DNA from: Nymphaea colorata
Lineage: Eukaryota; Streptophyta; Magnoliopsida; Nymphaeales; Nymphaeaceae
Direction: 5' to 3'
Assembly (NCBI RefSeq): GCF_008831285.2
Contig: NC_045145.1
Span: forward strand, 22,026,040-22,090,039
Length of the DNA stretch: 64,000 bases
The notes under the pieces are model-generated. The model had not been told where the DNA came from and did no database searches. It worked only from the letters and a program-made list of their open reading frames with translations. Both the position numbers and the translations under genes were made by a program. Every line of letters starts with the position of its first letter. Position 1 is the first letter of the stretch. Positions 1 through 11,153 of the stretch are shown here, piece by piece.

Positions 1-948
1 CTTCATCAAGAGGCTTCCCACAGTCAAGTGCTTCCAACTTAGCCAGTAAAGTCTTCCTCTCAACTATCTGATTGGTAGCATAGTGAAGTCAGTCTTGTTG
101 TATCAAATTGTCAATCAACAAAGATGGCATAAATGTTCTCAGCCTTAAGGGATAAAAAAGAGGGAAAAGAATGCTACAAGTACAGCACCATGACCAAGTG
201 CCTTAAATTCATAGTTGTTAGTTATTTGCTATAAAGGCCAAGTTCCTCAATATAAAAAACCCTGGGATCCTCGATCTTTTTGGCCCCATTACATAATTAT
301 ATCGCGAAAGGCAATGGGAAAAAAATCAACGGCCATTTTCGAATGTACATAAAAGTATGAATAAGGAAAAACAATTGTGGAAAAAGAAGACCTTTGAAGC
401 AATTGCACGCAAGTACTTAGCACGGAATGCTCCAGATGCACGAGACCAGTCCTTCCCTCGGTTTCTTGTAAGAGCCCTACGGGCAGCATCAACTGCCAAT
501 TCAATATCCTCAGCGGTGGCCGCAGGTATCTCCCCTATCAGTATCACAGTTGTGTTCAGATCGAGCAAAGTATTCCCAGGAAAGAGGAAGTTTATTTACG
601 AGGACAAGATACAGAAGAAGTTCAACATATCACCCAAAACCAAATCAATCCAAGCCTCTCGAAAAGATCAACACCGGAATAACACAAACAGCAAAGATCA
701 AGAAAACCACTTACCCAAACAATACATTTTAGAAGTTGGGTACCGCATAAACCAAATTAAAAGAAACTGGGAGCAAAGGGGAAAAAGACCCAAGAAAAAT
801 GATCCCATGCATAAATGAGCAAAAGAAAAGAGCCACCACCTATTGTTTCCTCTGTGGCAGGATTGATGACGGGGAGGCGCTTCCCCTTGACCGGCTCCTT
901 CCATTCCCCGTTGATGAAGAGCTGGCGGGAAGGTACAGCAACCGCCAT
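1..948 (-). CDS. ALDH10: ALDH10 aminoaldehyde/betaine aldehyde dehydrogenase, 5' exons (partial)
   Basis: NAD-dependent oxidation of aminoaldehydes or betaine aldehyde is the family role. Three coding exons read leftward: exon 1 948-840 (ATG at 948), exon 2 534-392, exon 3 67-1, where the window ends. The intron ends are GT (839-838 and 391-390) and AG (536-535 and 69-68), and joining them keeps the frame. Exon 1 encodes the family N terminus, with the block [10 protein letters not shown] and then [10 protein letters not shown]. Exon 2 gives [20 protein letters not shown] and ends in AIASK. Exon 3 gives [20 protein letters not shown]. About 100 residues of a usual roughly 500 are present, so the catalytic Cys and Glu lie outside the window. 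Substrate choice cannot be judged from this part. Confidence 0.93.
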
Positions 949-1162
949 GATCCACGATTCCTGTCACAGAGTCGGCAGAGCAATGCTAAGAGTGTGGGGT
1001 CTCCCAATTTCTTTGCTCTACTTTTGGATTTTGCCAACAATTCCGGCCTGAATCCTCGTGCAGACGGAAGATGACCCAAAGGAGGTGCTGGTGGGCCCCT
1101 GCTGACTCAGACAAGCCCGTTGGCTGTTTGGATCGAAGTTGCTGGCTGTCATGCGTTCTAAG
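949..1162. promoter_or_regulatory. ALDH10 5' flank
   Basis: Sequence directly upstream of the ALDH10 start codon, up to a repeat at 1163. It should hold the 5' UTR and core promoter. No clear TATA box was picked out. Assigned by position only. Confidence 0.4.
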
Positions 1163-1512
1163 TAAGGCTGCACGCGATTGAGCTCAAACTGGAGCGAGCT
1201 TGATCAAACATCAAACTCGAACTCAACCCATTTAACTCATTCTTGTTAAGTATACCTCATTTATTTTAACTCGACTAATTCGATTAGTTGCTGCTCTTTT
1301 AACTATTTTTTTATTATAATTTAAAATTTATTATATTATCAAGCTGAGTTGAGTTTCAACGATAGAGTTCTTACCACTCAAATTTCACTTGTTTAACATT
1401 TGAATTTGAGCCAACACATTTGAATTTGAGCCAACTCATTTGTAAATGAGTCGAGTTTGAGTTGAGTTTTGAAGAGCGACTTCAAACTTGACTGACTCAT
1501 TGTGAGGCCCTA
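1163..1512. repeat. hAT-like MITE, GAGCTCAAACT-type
   Basis: A 350-bp stretch full of short GAGCTC, GAGTTGAG and AACTC words on both strands. It starts TAAGGCTGCAC and ends TGAGGCCCTA, an imperfect terminal inverted repeat of the TAGGG type seen in hAT-derived MITEs. No convincing 8-bp target duplication was found. The same style of low-complexity interior recurs at 8397, 15006, 19245 and 31966. Confidence 0.4.
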
Positions 1513-2865
1513 AGTCTATTTGGATCACACTCAAGAGAAATTGGAGATTATGTTTGTTAACATTTTTCTTTTTCACGCATTGAGTTGCCAAGGTGCGCTT
1601 AACAATATATCACTCTCTCATCGGAGAAAAGTAAAAATTTCAGAAAAAAGTAGTTATTTTTTTGTTCTTCTATTCTTCAACAAACTTGAAGCTCACTTCG
1701 ATGATCTTCTTAAAATCAGGTTCTTGTAGAAGTCATTTGGACAGAAACTTGGCTTTGTGATCAAGTTTTTGGAAGAGCAAAAATTAGGTTTTGTCTGTTT
1801 AGATCATAATTAAAAACTTGGCTTTCATTTTATGCAGCATCTTTTTTGTTTGAATGACAATAAACCATGTTTTTCGAGTGTTTAGTAAAGCAGATGAGTA
1901 CAACAAAGAAGCCCATTTGAATCTAAATTCAAATTCAAAGTAACATATCGAAACCAAGCCTTTCAATGAAGCGAAGAGCTACGTTCTTGAAGCTTCTTCT
2001 TGCGTTTTCTGAACCATGACATAAGCCTTTCTTTATTCAGTTTCCGTGGTGAAAGCGACGGAACTGGATTTCTCTTTCTCTTTGGAAGCATTATCTACCG
2101 GTGTTTCGTGGGTCGGTGAGTCGTTCCAATCGACGCTGGTCGGTAACCATTTTTTCATTGTTGACTCGACCAATCGTCACAGGAGACGCTCATGGTGTTC
2201 CTCGGGCTGTAAAGCGGCAGACAGTAGTATATTCCCTTTGGTCGTTGCGTTTGCCCGTCCCTCGTCGTCCCGTTCCTTCTCCTCCCTCTCTCCATCTTCT
2301 GCAACTTTTGCAACAGAAGCGAGCGCGCATAGAGCTTTATCTTGGAAACAAAGCTGTTATGAACCCGTCGGCCGGCCGCAAATCTGTGGAGAGGATATTG
2401 GATGGAGAGAAGTGTATGATGGCAGCTTGTTAATCCTCTTATTCCGTCACCTTTTGTTCGACTTGCCGTCTTCATTCTGGCTTTCGCTATGGTTTGGTAG
2501 CTGCTTCCATCTCGCATAGAAACCGTGATGCTTCACAAATTATTATTATTATTAAAAGCACCATCCTGCCGGCATCGCCAACCCGAGTACCGAGGGCCTG
2601 GCCGGCGTGATTATTTAACCCCATTCTTCTTCTTTTCTCTTTTTCTCTCTCATGCTCTGATAGACGTCGGCGTCTCCCGAATTGCCGGCCAGTAGGAGGC
2701 GTTGACGGCCTTTGACTTTCCATCTTCCTTTATGCCCTTTTGACTTCCCATCTTCCTTTATGCCCTTCTCTCTCTCTTTCTCTCATGGTGTCACTGGTCA
2801 CTGCCAAGAGTTTCACATAGAAATTCTCAGTGCCAGGCAGAACCCTCAGCAGGGACAATGAGGTA

Positions 2866-3042
2866 GAAAGCCCCGCGGCCGCTGAGGGTTTAGTTTCTGC
2901 CTACAGAAAACTCAATCCCAATACAATAATGGGGTTACTGTCGATAGAAACCAAGCCCCTGGCGACGGGGGTTTGATTTCGGCCAATAGAAACGGGGTTC
3001 GTTTTTCTGATGACAGAAACCAAACACCTGTTGGGGTTCCTC
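2866..3042. repeat. Tandem run of imperfect hairpins, about 40-bp spacing
   Basis: Each unit starts near AGAAA, runs into a C-rich stretch, then a G-rich stretch and GTTT. The best is 2946-2980: GAAACCAAGCCCC, a short loop, then GGGGGTTTGATTTC. Related units start near 2866, 2905 and 3015. The units are degenerate and the family is not recognised. Confidence 0.5.
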
Positions 3043-4688
3043 TCGTTTGCGTAGTTTTTTTTCTGAAGACTACAACTTGTTCAACTACAACCCCGAGGAA
3101 GGGAGACTCACCTCTCCCACCTGAAGGTTCAATTATTCACTCAACTTTTTGTTGCTTTAGGATACAAGACCAATTTTCATGTCTCCCAATGCTTCTTCTT
3201 CTTCGCCTAAGGTTTTGGCAAGCAGAAGAAACGAACAAAATTTTGGCAATTCAATGGGAGGTTGAGACCGTCTCTTTCCCGCATCCCGAGAAAATCTAAA
3301 GCAGCCCAAAGGAGTAGTGCTCACGAGGAGTTCGTCTGCCTGATAACCCGACAAACTACGTTATGCTTCTCAAGGCTTACAAGAAGCAATTTTGAGAGGA
3401 TACGAGAAAGGATGGTACAAAACCTCTACCCAACGTCTGGAGATTGGTATCGTTAAATCTTGGAAAAAAGTTAACCCCTTCAGAGTCGTCCAAGGATGAG
3501 ACCAAAGATGGTTCTGCGCAGTGGCTTGAAGACGTCGAAACACACCTTTCACGAAGTGATCGGAATATGTCAAAAAAAACTTCACTTTGCAAAATCATCT
3601 TTAGGACCTTATTAATTTTGCAGATTGCGGCCTTAGAATTTGCAAGATACGAGAAGTTCTTATTGTCCAATGACGCAGGAAGTGAGGTAAAATACAGGCA
3701 CGTCAATTGCTGGTTGAAACTACCACGTATTCGTCCAACTGTTACAGGCAATACATGGAATGAACTAAATGTAGCATTCTTGACCGAAAGGTGTAGACGA
3801 TAATGGTGGATATTTTGCTGCAATCAGATATGGATTCAACATTTGCCAGATGCATTCGAAAGGACTTTACTATTTGGCTTTTGGTTAGCATTAGAAGCAA
3901 TTTTCTGCCCACATTTGCTAATAATAATAAACGGTTGATTTGGAGAGCCTAAGGATAAAGAAGAAGAGGGCAGCTAAAAATCATAATTTGCTGAAGAGCC
4001 ACGATCTCCACAAAATGCTAGACTCTATGATGTCAAGTTAACTCGCTGCCTAAGCAGGATACTGCAATTTCAGCATTTTCATAGCACAGGAATAGTGCAC
4101 ACCCTTTTGTCTCACTAATTTCCTCCAGTAACATCCATGGCAAAGGAAATTATTAAACTGCTTCAAATAACTGACTTAGGCCTATTTTTTTAAGCACTCT
4201 TTAGTCACAGGATTTATTTGCAATATGAAATTCCTGGTGGACAAGCCACATTGTTGCCAACAAGCTGCATATAATACAACTTCTTTCTTACACCCATGTC
4301 TAGGCACTATCCTAACAGGAGGTCATTGGCAAAACAATGTTTGGATATGGTAATGGTGCCACTTCCTCTCAACAAGAGAATAAAAGTGGACATCAAGCAA
4401 TTTTACTCTGTACTGTCAAACAGTTCAAAAACTGCTTGAAAACGAAAAGGAGCTCCCAAACAGCTGGTAGAGGCAGAAATTCCATAAACATGATGATGAC
4501 AATGCTTCACCAATGTATGGAAATCATATCTGAAAACTAGACCCCTCAAACGGAGCTTTAAAGGCAATCAAACATGGCAAACCAACCTCAGATAAAGAAT
4601 TACAAGGCAAAACTCAATTTACATATGGAAAAACAGCAGCGAATTCCAAATAATGCTAAGCATCACAGAAAATCTTTGTATGAATTTT

Positions 4689-4763
4689 GATGCAATTTAA
4701 TGTTAACGTTACACAACGATGCAGCAGATGCAATTTAATGTTATAGTACATGACAATGCAGCA
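4689..4763. repeat. Two-copy tandem repeat, 37-38 bp
   Basis: Unit 1 (4689-4726) and unit 2 (4727-4763) both open with GATGCAATTTAATGTTA and close with ATGCAGCA. They differ at a few internal bases. No function is inferred. Confidence 0.75.
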
Positions 4764-5066
4764 GATAGAAGGCTTTGCCAAATTTCTGCTACTAATAATT
4801 CAAGCGGACTAGCTCATGTGACCCATACAGCATTTCCATTAGGTCATGAAAATTCAAGAAATGAGACTGAATACTTGGTCAGCTGTATAGCCTTTAGGAC
4901 AATATTGCTTCGTTACCTGATTCCTCTAAAATCCCAGGTGCAGGCTACAGGTGGGATGCAATATGGTATTTTCACATTGCTACAGCAAATGTGAATGAAA
5001 CAATAATAATTTTAAAAAGCTGCAGACTGGAGTCTGTACATGTAACAAAAAATTGATGCGAAACCT

Positions 5067-7700
5067 TTATTTGCCTTTTACATATTCCACCTGAAGGGTT
5101 AAATCATTGATTCCTGCATGGTGCAAGACATTAGCAACCTGTTGCTTTGTAGCTTTGTCACTTTCAGCAGATAGATGAAGATGGAAGGTTCCCACAATCT
5201 CTGTGTTTGTCAAACTCCATACATGAATGTTTTGAATATCACAAACACCCTTTAGCTTCATAACGTCATTAATGGCTTCTTTTACTTCCTTTTCATGAAA
5301 TCTGGGGACTCTTTGAAGCAATATCTCGGCAGAGTTCCTGAGCAGTGGTATCACAGAAGATACTATCATGACTGAAATAAATATTGAACAAGCAGGGTCA
5401 GCGGCTAGCCATCCCTTGTACTTTATGAGAAGAGTTGAAATTACAACTCCTAAGCTCCCCATTGTGTCAGCAAGGACGTGTAAAAATATTCCCTCCATAT
5501 TGTGGTCGATATGATTATGCATCTTGGACCCTTTCTGCAAATTACTGTTCAAATCTCCTGGATGTGAATGCTTATGCTGCAAGGAACAATGGGAGTGTGC
5601 ATCAGGATGCACCATGATGCAATTCTCTGAAGGATTTCCATGGGAGACTTTCAAATTATGCACCCCAACATGGCTCTGGTTATCATGAACATGGGAATGG
5701 GCATGTGCGTGGCCTTTTCCCTGGCTGGAACATGATTTCTCAGTGCAAGTGTCTTCCAGGTTGCTGCTATTTCTGTGGGCCTGCTGATGACTTTGAGTAC
5801 CACTATATAACGAACTTTCAATGTGATGATTATCATGACGATGATGATCATGGTGATGATTATCATGACAATGGTGATCATTATCATGACAATGGTGATG
5901 ACTGGAACTTCTTGTCTCACACATGAATTCTCTTTCCTGATCATGGTCATGATGATGATGGTGATGGTCAACGTCACTGGCGACGTTGCAAATTTTCTCG
6001 TCATGAGGATCATTTCTGGAACCACATGTGCTTTTAGTCACAGACTGGTCATGTCTCCAGTTACTATGGTCATCATGCTTGTGAGAGCAACCATGTTCAT
6101 GTTCATGGGAATGGGAATGATGCCCATGAGAATGTGAGCATGCCCCAGCTCCACCATGAGCATGATGATGCTCTTCATGGAAAAAAATCAAGCCAACCAA
6201 ATTGACCACAAGGCCTCCAATAGACACCGACAACAAACTACCGGTGGAGATCTCCTGGGGATCAAGAATCCTCTCAAATGACTCCACAACAATAAGAGCT
6301 CCAACCAATACAAGGAAAACTGCATTGACATAACCAGAAAGAACTTCAAATCTACCACGCCCAAAATTGAACTGCGAATTTCCAGGCAACCGCGAAATAT
6401 ATGAAGCATAGAGCCCAATGGCTAGAGCAGCACAATCGAACAACATATGACAAGCATCTGAGATAAGGCCCAGGCTATTACTCATGAATCCCACAATAAA
6501 CTCCACAAACATATAAAGAGTATTAATCAAAAGAAACAGAGCAATCTTTCTTGATTTCCTTTCACTCAGAATGTGGCGAATGGGACCCATGACCATCGAA
6601 AATAGAGACTCCGAAGAACCTGATCCCAATTCTGGAGATTTCGACAGTTCGGGACCCAATTCATTAACTGCGACCCAGAGTGCAAAGCTAACTACTACGA
6701 AACCAAACAGAGAAAACTCAGAGAAGTAGAAGAGCTCCAAGACACAAGTACAGCACAAGAGAACCAAAAACTCCCTTTCAGAAATTCTCTGTGAAGGCGA
6801 AGATCCAGCACCCCCTGAACGCTCTTCGCCATACAATTCAGTCAGAATGACACCAAAAAATATTGAACAGAACAAAGGCCAAATCAGTCCTCCGAAACTA
6901 ACGGCATCCGAACCCCAATTCCCCTGCAACCAACTCACAAACGCGAACGGAGAGAGAAAAGCCGAGGCAAACCAGAGGGAATATAACCGGACACCTTTCT
7001 TACCCAGCTGCTTCAGCGATCCCCAATTCGATCGCTCCAAGTACCCCAGATAACCCGAAGCGAAGGGGCAAACAATCCGTAGGATCCCAAAACACTTGAA
7101 TGAATCTGAATACCAATTTATATAACTGGACGAGAAGCAATCGGTTCGATCCCAACCGAAGGCAAGAACAAGCAGAGCGAGAAGAAGAGAGGTGATACCA
7201 GAAACCCTTCGGAAGCGATCCCCATTGGCGACAGCCTTGGCGGCGAGGGAACCAGAGAAGTCCGCGAGGATGGTAGCGGCGGGCCCGGCGACGTGGAGCG
7301 ACTGGAAGCGAAGGAGAAGGACGAGAGAGAGGAGGGCCCCCTTGACGGCGAGGGGGCGGAGGACGGGAAGGGAGAGGGAGGGACGATGCTGCGAAGAGAA
7401 AAGTAGAGAGAGGATGAGGGAGGAGGAAAGGGTAAGGAGGAAGGAGAAGGGGAGGACAGACAGAGTTGGGGAGGAGTTGAGGAAGGGGTGGAGGGTGTAG
7501 AGGGAGAAGGTGGAAAGGAAGGTGGTGATGAAGAGAGGGGTGGTGGTGGCAGTGGCGGCGGCCGGTTGGCTGAAGCTGCGGCGACTGGAAGGCGTCGGCG
7601 TGGGGGTTGGGGTCAGGAGAGGCGGGTACAGCAAGTATGGTCGGGATTGACGGGCCGGGAGGGAGACTTTCAGAGACTTCTGGTGGCGGTGGTGGTTCAT
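5067..7700 (-). CDS. MTP12: MTP12-like zinc transporter (CDF family, ZnT5-type), 877 aa
   Basis: Cation diffusion facilitator exporting Zn2+ from cytosol into Golgi/early secretory lumen. The Arabidopsis MTP12 class works as a heteromer with MTP5. The single uninterrupted reading frame carries a long hydrophobic N-terminal half (residues about 55-345, several membrane spans) typical of the ZnT5/MTP12 branch. The CDF core begins at about 375. The zinc site residues are present: H418xxxD422 in one span and H741xxxD745 in a later one. Between them lies a very long His-rich loop (about 508-735) with clustered HHHHHH and HDH runs. The cytosolic C-terminal domain covers about 790-877. The start at 7700 is the first Met and is conserved in the truncated copy at 18828. 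Compared with all three truncated copies it lacks eight codons in the loop. It is the only full copy here and lies divergent from the MMP array. Confidence 0.93.
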   Translation of the reverse strand: MNHHRHQKSLKVSLPARQSRPYLLYPPLLTPTPTPTPSSRRSFSQPAAATATTTPLFITTFLSTFSLYTLHPFLNSSPTLSVLPFSFLLTLSSSLILSLLFSSQHRPSLSLPVLRPLAVKGALLSLVLLLRFQSLHVAGPAATILADFSGSLAAKAVANGDRFRRVSGITSLLLALLVLAFGWDRTDCFSSSYINWYSDSFKCFGILRIVCPFASGYLGYLERSNWGSLKQLGKKGVRLYSLWFASAFLSPFAFVSWLQGNWGSDAVSFGGLIWPLFCSIFFGVILTELYGEERSGGAGSSPSQRISEREFLVLLCCTCVLELFYFSEFSLFGFVVVSFALWVAVNELGPELSKSPELGSGSSESLFSMVMGPIRHILSERKSRKIALFLLINTLYMFVEFIVGFMSNSLGLISDACHMLFDCAALAIGLYASYISRLPGNSQFNFGRGRFEVLSGYVNAVFLVLVGALIVVESFERILDPQEISTGSLLSVSIGGLVVNLVGLIFFHEEHHHAHGGAGACSHSHGHHSHSHEHEHGCSHKHDDHSNWRHDQSVTKSTCGSRNDPHDEKICNVASDVDHHHHHHDHDQEREFMCETRSSSHHHCHDNDHHCHDNHHHDHHRHDNHHIESSLYSGTQSHQQAHRNSSNLEDTCTEKSCSSQGKGHAHAHSHVHDNQSHVGVHNLKVSHGNPSENCIMVHPDAHSHCSLQHKHSHPGDLNSNLQKGSKMHNHIDHNMEGIFLHVLADTMGSLGVVISTLLIKYKGWLAADPACSIFISVMIVSSVIPLLRNSAEILLQRVPRFHEKEVKEAINDVMKLKGVCDIQNIHVWSLTNTEIVGTFHLHLSAESDKATKQQVANVLHHAGINDLTLQVEYVKGK

Positions 7701-8396
7701 GGTGGTGGCCGTGGACGTGACGGTGGTGTTCTCACTCTCCCTCTACAGTGTCTCTGAGACCGCGGTTGGGTGGTGGTGGTGGTGGAAGCCGGGCTTCGGA
7801 CGCCGGGAAGCAAAAGCAACTCGAAGTCAAGTCAAAAAGAGGGCGCCCCCGCGCCTTCTTTGGGGGTAGGGCCGACAATTCTTCGCACCGCAACGTCAAG
7901 CCGCCAATTACTTTCTGAATTACAAAGCTTTTGATTGTTTCTCTAGAAAAAAAAAAGTGATGGTCAATTGGAATTTATATAGCGCAAAATATGACATTTC
8001 AGAATTTAAAATACCACATGTACGTCGAAAAAAGGAACTAATTCCAACGAGACTGTGCCTATCCCCATAGAAGATATTGGAGCCCATACATCTCCAACCT
8101 TTTCTGTTGATGGATCTTCTTTTGCCTTTGGCATTAGAAGTTGATGCTTGGTGCTGCTGTTGAACTTTATTTTGATGATGATTTCTCCAATCCCACTGGT
8201 AAACCAATCCACTAATCTCAAACTCCGCAGTTTTAATTTGTTCCACAGCTAGTCTTCTTCTTAAACTTTGTCCACATGCTTCTTATTTTCATCATGCTTA
8301 GTAACACCCATAATTTTTTTAGTAGCCGAAGAATATCTAATAGTGTCATTCTTTTCATAGCAAATGGTGGTACACTGCCCCGCACATAGGGCTGTT
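7701..8396 (-). promoter_or_regulatory. MTP12 upstream region
   Basis: 5' flank of MTP12, beginning with GT/GGT-rich DNA next to the start codon. The segment reappears, diverged, after the truncated MTP12 copies at 18829-19244 and 31531-31965, so it travelled with the duplicated module. No clean TATA box was identified. Confidence 0.5.
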
Positions 8397-8841
8397 CCTT
8401 GAGTCGAACCAACTTGGGCTCAACTGGAACTTGTTAGGTAAAACTCTACTTGAACTCAACTCTTTAATAAACAAGTCGAGGTTGAGTAAAAAAATGAACT
8501 TGTTTAATTTAATGAGTTAAAAGTAAGCTAGGCAGGCTCAACTCGACTCATGGAGAATGAACATGTAAAAAATACTTTCATTTTTTATCACAAGGGAAAA
8601 GTTACCCTAACCAACCCACAGGTTCGGGGTGTAGGGGTTTAGGTTCCTCAGCATGTTACTTTATAGTAAAAATAAGTTTTTATACATGGCTTCGCTAAGC
8701 TCCAACCGAATCTAGCTTGAGCTTAGCTAGGTTTGAGCTCTCTAAGCTCGAGCTGGAGCTTACTAACTTGAGCTCGAGGCAACCTTAAGTTGTGGCTTAT
8801 GCTGGCTTGCTCAACTCAAACTTGGCTCATGAACTGCCCTG
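8397..8841. repeat. hAT-like MITE (TAGGGCTGTTC family), copy 1
   Basis: Begins TAGGGCTGTTC and ends GAACTGCCCTG, where sister copies at 19702 and 32443 end GAACAGCCC plus TA or CA. The interior is rich in CTCAACTCG/GAGCTCGAG words. Sister copies are at 19245-19702 and 31966-32443, and a right half is at 14083-14286. All lie at the same place in the duplicated module, so the insertion predates the tandem duplication. A target duplication could not be resolved. Confidence 0.65.
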
Positions 8842-10605
8842 CTAGTCGCACTACTCCCACTTCCTTCTACATGGAAAACGAACGAGGCACTTCACTGAGG
8901 ATGGGAATGTCTCCTTTCTAAAGCTGCGATCGAGCTTGACAAAATTAATGAACATGAATGTCATTGATAACAGTGCATCTACAATACTAAATCTAACAGC
9001 GTGATCCTACTTTTGTTAATAGATACCATAGTGACGGTTGCCTTTGTCAATGCATCATATTTGAATATTGTATATGCTTAGTGTATCCACTTTATTGGAT
9101 CTTCATATATTTAGGTTCAAATTCTGGTTTAAGTATGAACGAAGAAAAGTTTGTATCGTGTCTGAATCCAAATGTACAATCTAAACTCGATCAAGGTATA
9201 CCAAAAATTCGAATCAGATTCCAACTTTAATTTAAACCGAACATGAAAACATGTTAAGAACCGACTTGCCAAATGCAAATGTTATTACATCTATGAGATT
9301 TACTTAAAACTAAATCTCAAGATGAATCTGTAACCGTTCTGGATATTTGTTTAATTCTAAATCCGAATCCAACTGAATGTCATTTCTTTAACTTGATTAA
9401 TATCCAATTTCTTAATAAAATGTTAATTTTTTATATCTGATTTTGTTGAAATACTAGTTCTGTGAAAATTTCATTCAAATCTGACGTATTGACACCCCTA
9501 ATTAAATAGGTCCCAAGAGCAACACAGCCGACCTTGACCTTTCACAAGGCTTGGACATACAACACAATGCACAGACAATTTGTTTGATGGATTATCATGC
9601 AGTTAATATAGTTGCTGGAGTTTGGATGGATATACGGTGTACTATTTTATCAAGCTAACTAGGGTTGGTGATAGACTTTATTGCAGGCATACATTCCAGT
9701 AAAAACAACTATTTTCCTTCATATTTTGAGGAAAGGACATCTGCATCGGCCATTGTAGCCATCACTCTAAACTTGCAAGGGTGAAAAAAAATTGCTGTAA
9801 GGTGAATATCATTGTTGCTATTACAAGTTGGTAGAGCCCAAAAGTTCACCTTGAAGGGCAGAACTTTAAAAAGAAAAATACAATGGTAAAGAGGCACTGA
9901 CATGCAAATAGTCAAATGGCTATGAGACACTAATATGCAAATAGAAGCAACTATTTTTGGGTTTTGTTAAGTATAATAAAGTTTGTTAAATGGCTTGCCT
10001 TGTATTCGGAAGGGTTATAGCTGTACTGGTAAATATCACACCTGCACACGCTCAATGTACGTAGATCCTGATCAAACAACTATCTGAGATAAACTGAAAT
10101 AAAACTATTTAGTTAAGGATAACAATAATCAAATAATTGTTTGATTAGTAAATATGTTACTAATAGATAGTTGTTTAAGCTATTTAAATGATTGATTATT
10201 AAGATATAATCGTACACATCTACCGATGTTTTGCGGTCATTTATTAAAATGAATGGTAAAATGTTTTCCCATGCTTGTGTCACTTCTACCAATGTTTTTC
10301 GGTTGCCGGTAATAGGCGTATCGTTTGTAGTGATGCTTTTAGTTTATTAGTGTCATTAGTTAACTTATGTGGTGCGTTGCGCAAACCAATGTGGTGTGTG
10401 CAATGACACATATATTGTCTGATTTAAGTAAGAAAAGATGCACCATGATTCTTTTAGAGAGACATTTGATTCTATCAACTTTTGAAGCTGCTGAAATCAG
10501 CATGCATATACTTCTGCATGGAGTTACTTTAGATGTGGTTCTATGTAAGAGCCATGTGTTTCTTTGGTGTATTTTCCCCATGATCAAGTTCCTCCAGTGC
10601 CCAAA
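8842..10605. other. Module spacer upstream of MMP-A (duplicated)
   Basis: AT-rich non-coding DNA between the MITE and MMP-A. Long parts reappear upstream of the other MMP copies: 8880-9480 matches 14300-14900 and 19740-21080, and 9530-10560 matches 15480-16400 and 21120-22160. No gene is supported. Near 10530-10556 the MMP-A copy has lost the promoter bases that hold TATATAA in the sister genes. Confidence 0.7.
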
Positions 10606-10707
10606 ATGGTTTCTACATTATCCTTTGTTACAATCCTCATGCTTGATCAAGTTCCTCCAGGTGCCCAAAATGGTTTCTACATTATCCTTTGTTACAATCC
10701 TCATGCT
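10581..10707 (+). repeat. 63/64-bp tandem duplication at the start of MMP-A
   Basis: 10581-10643 and 10644-10707 are near-identical, both running from TGATCAAGTTCCTCCAG through the start codon to CCTCATGCT. Sister MMP genes have one copy, so this is a local duplication unique to MMP-A. Confidence 0.9.
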
Positions 10708-11086
10708 TCTCGTCTAGACCAACTATATGGAGTGGGCTTCTGGTCACAATGGCGACTTCCATTACTAGGCAGGGGCAGAATTCCTTAACCTTCTGGCTAT
10801 GGCAAAGGACAAAGCCATAAAGTGCTCCCCTCCCTGAAAAGATATTTTCAACATTTCGGCTATTTGGACACGGTTGCCGACAGAGGATTCTCTCTTGTTT
10901 TTTATGAAGATCTAGAAGCTGCCGTGAAGAAATACCAAGCGTTCTTCAGCCTGCCTCAATGCTACTGGTATAGTCGACACAGCAACAATGCACCAACTAA
11001 TCCAGCTGAGATGTGGCGTACCAAACATAATCAAAGATCCAGTGCCGGCAAAATTCCACCAGATTAATGTCACCGGCAACTCAAGT
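10606..11086 (+). pseudogene. MMP-A: truncated matrix metalloproteinase pseudogene
   Basis: Opens with the family start (MVSTLSFVTI) and follows the propeptide of the intact copies, including KRYFQHFGYLDTV and LEAAVKKYQAFFSL. It has an early stop (TAG after MLLV), a second stop shared with MMP-B where the intact genes read HYQA, and a frameshift after FFSL. A tandem repeat of its own first 63 bases inserts a further stretch. The match ends at the NVTGNSS region, so the whole catalytic domain is absent. The TATATAA box of the sister genes is deleted. Not functional. Confidence 0.88.
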
Positions 11087-11153
11087 GAAAGAACTTCAAA
11101 CCTACCATGCCCAAAATTGAACTGCGAATTTCCTGGCAACTGCGAATTTCCAG
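11087..11153 (-). repeat. MTP12 shard at the MMP-A breakpoint
   Basis: These 67 bases match the MTP12 segment around 6333-6395, in the MTP12 orientation. The final TGCGAATTTCC repeats a word used just before it. The shard lies exactly between the broken end of MMP-A and the restart of MMP upstream DNA, as filler at a rejoining point. Confidence 0.85.

Larger units (their letters stand above)
1513..5066. other. Intergenic region, no recognised gene
   Basis: No protein family was recognised. Overlapping open stretches at about 2046-2519 and 3444-3803 have no motif I know, no clear exon structure, and compete in several frames. CT-rich runs lie near 2630-2660 and 2765-2785. A cluster of short hairpins (2866-3042) and a small tandem repeat (4689-4763) are listed separately. 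The last kilobase is AT-rich and should contain the MTP12 3' UTR. Confidence 0.5.

Noticed and set aside
2046-2519. 157-codon open stretch on the plus strand
   Set aside because: No recognisable domain, a low-complexity Ser-rich middle, and overlapping open frames in other phases. Not enough to call a gene.
3377-3823. Overlapping open stretches on both strands (119 and 148 codons)
   Set aside because: No family motif, and the two strands compete over the same bases. Likely chance.
5651-6137. Met/Ile- and Asp/His-rich open frames opposite the His-rich loop of MTP12
   Set aside because: They are shadows of the CAT/GAT-rich coding repeat in MTP12, not separate genes.
7192-7757. Arg/Gly-rich open frames opposite the MTP12 N terminus
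   Set aside because: Antisense reading of a Pro/Ser/Leu-rich coding stretch, with no independent support.
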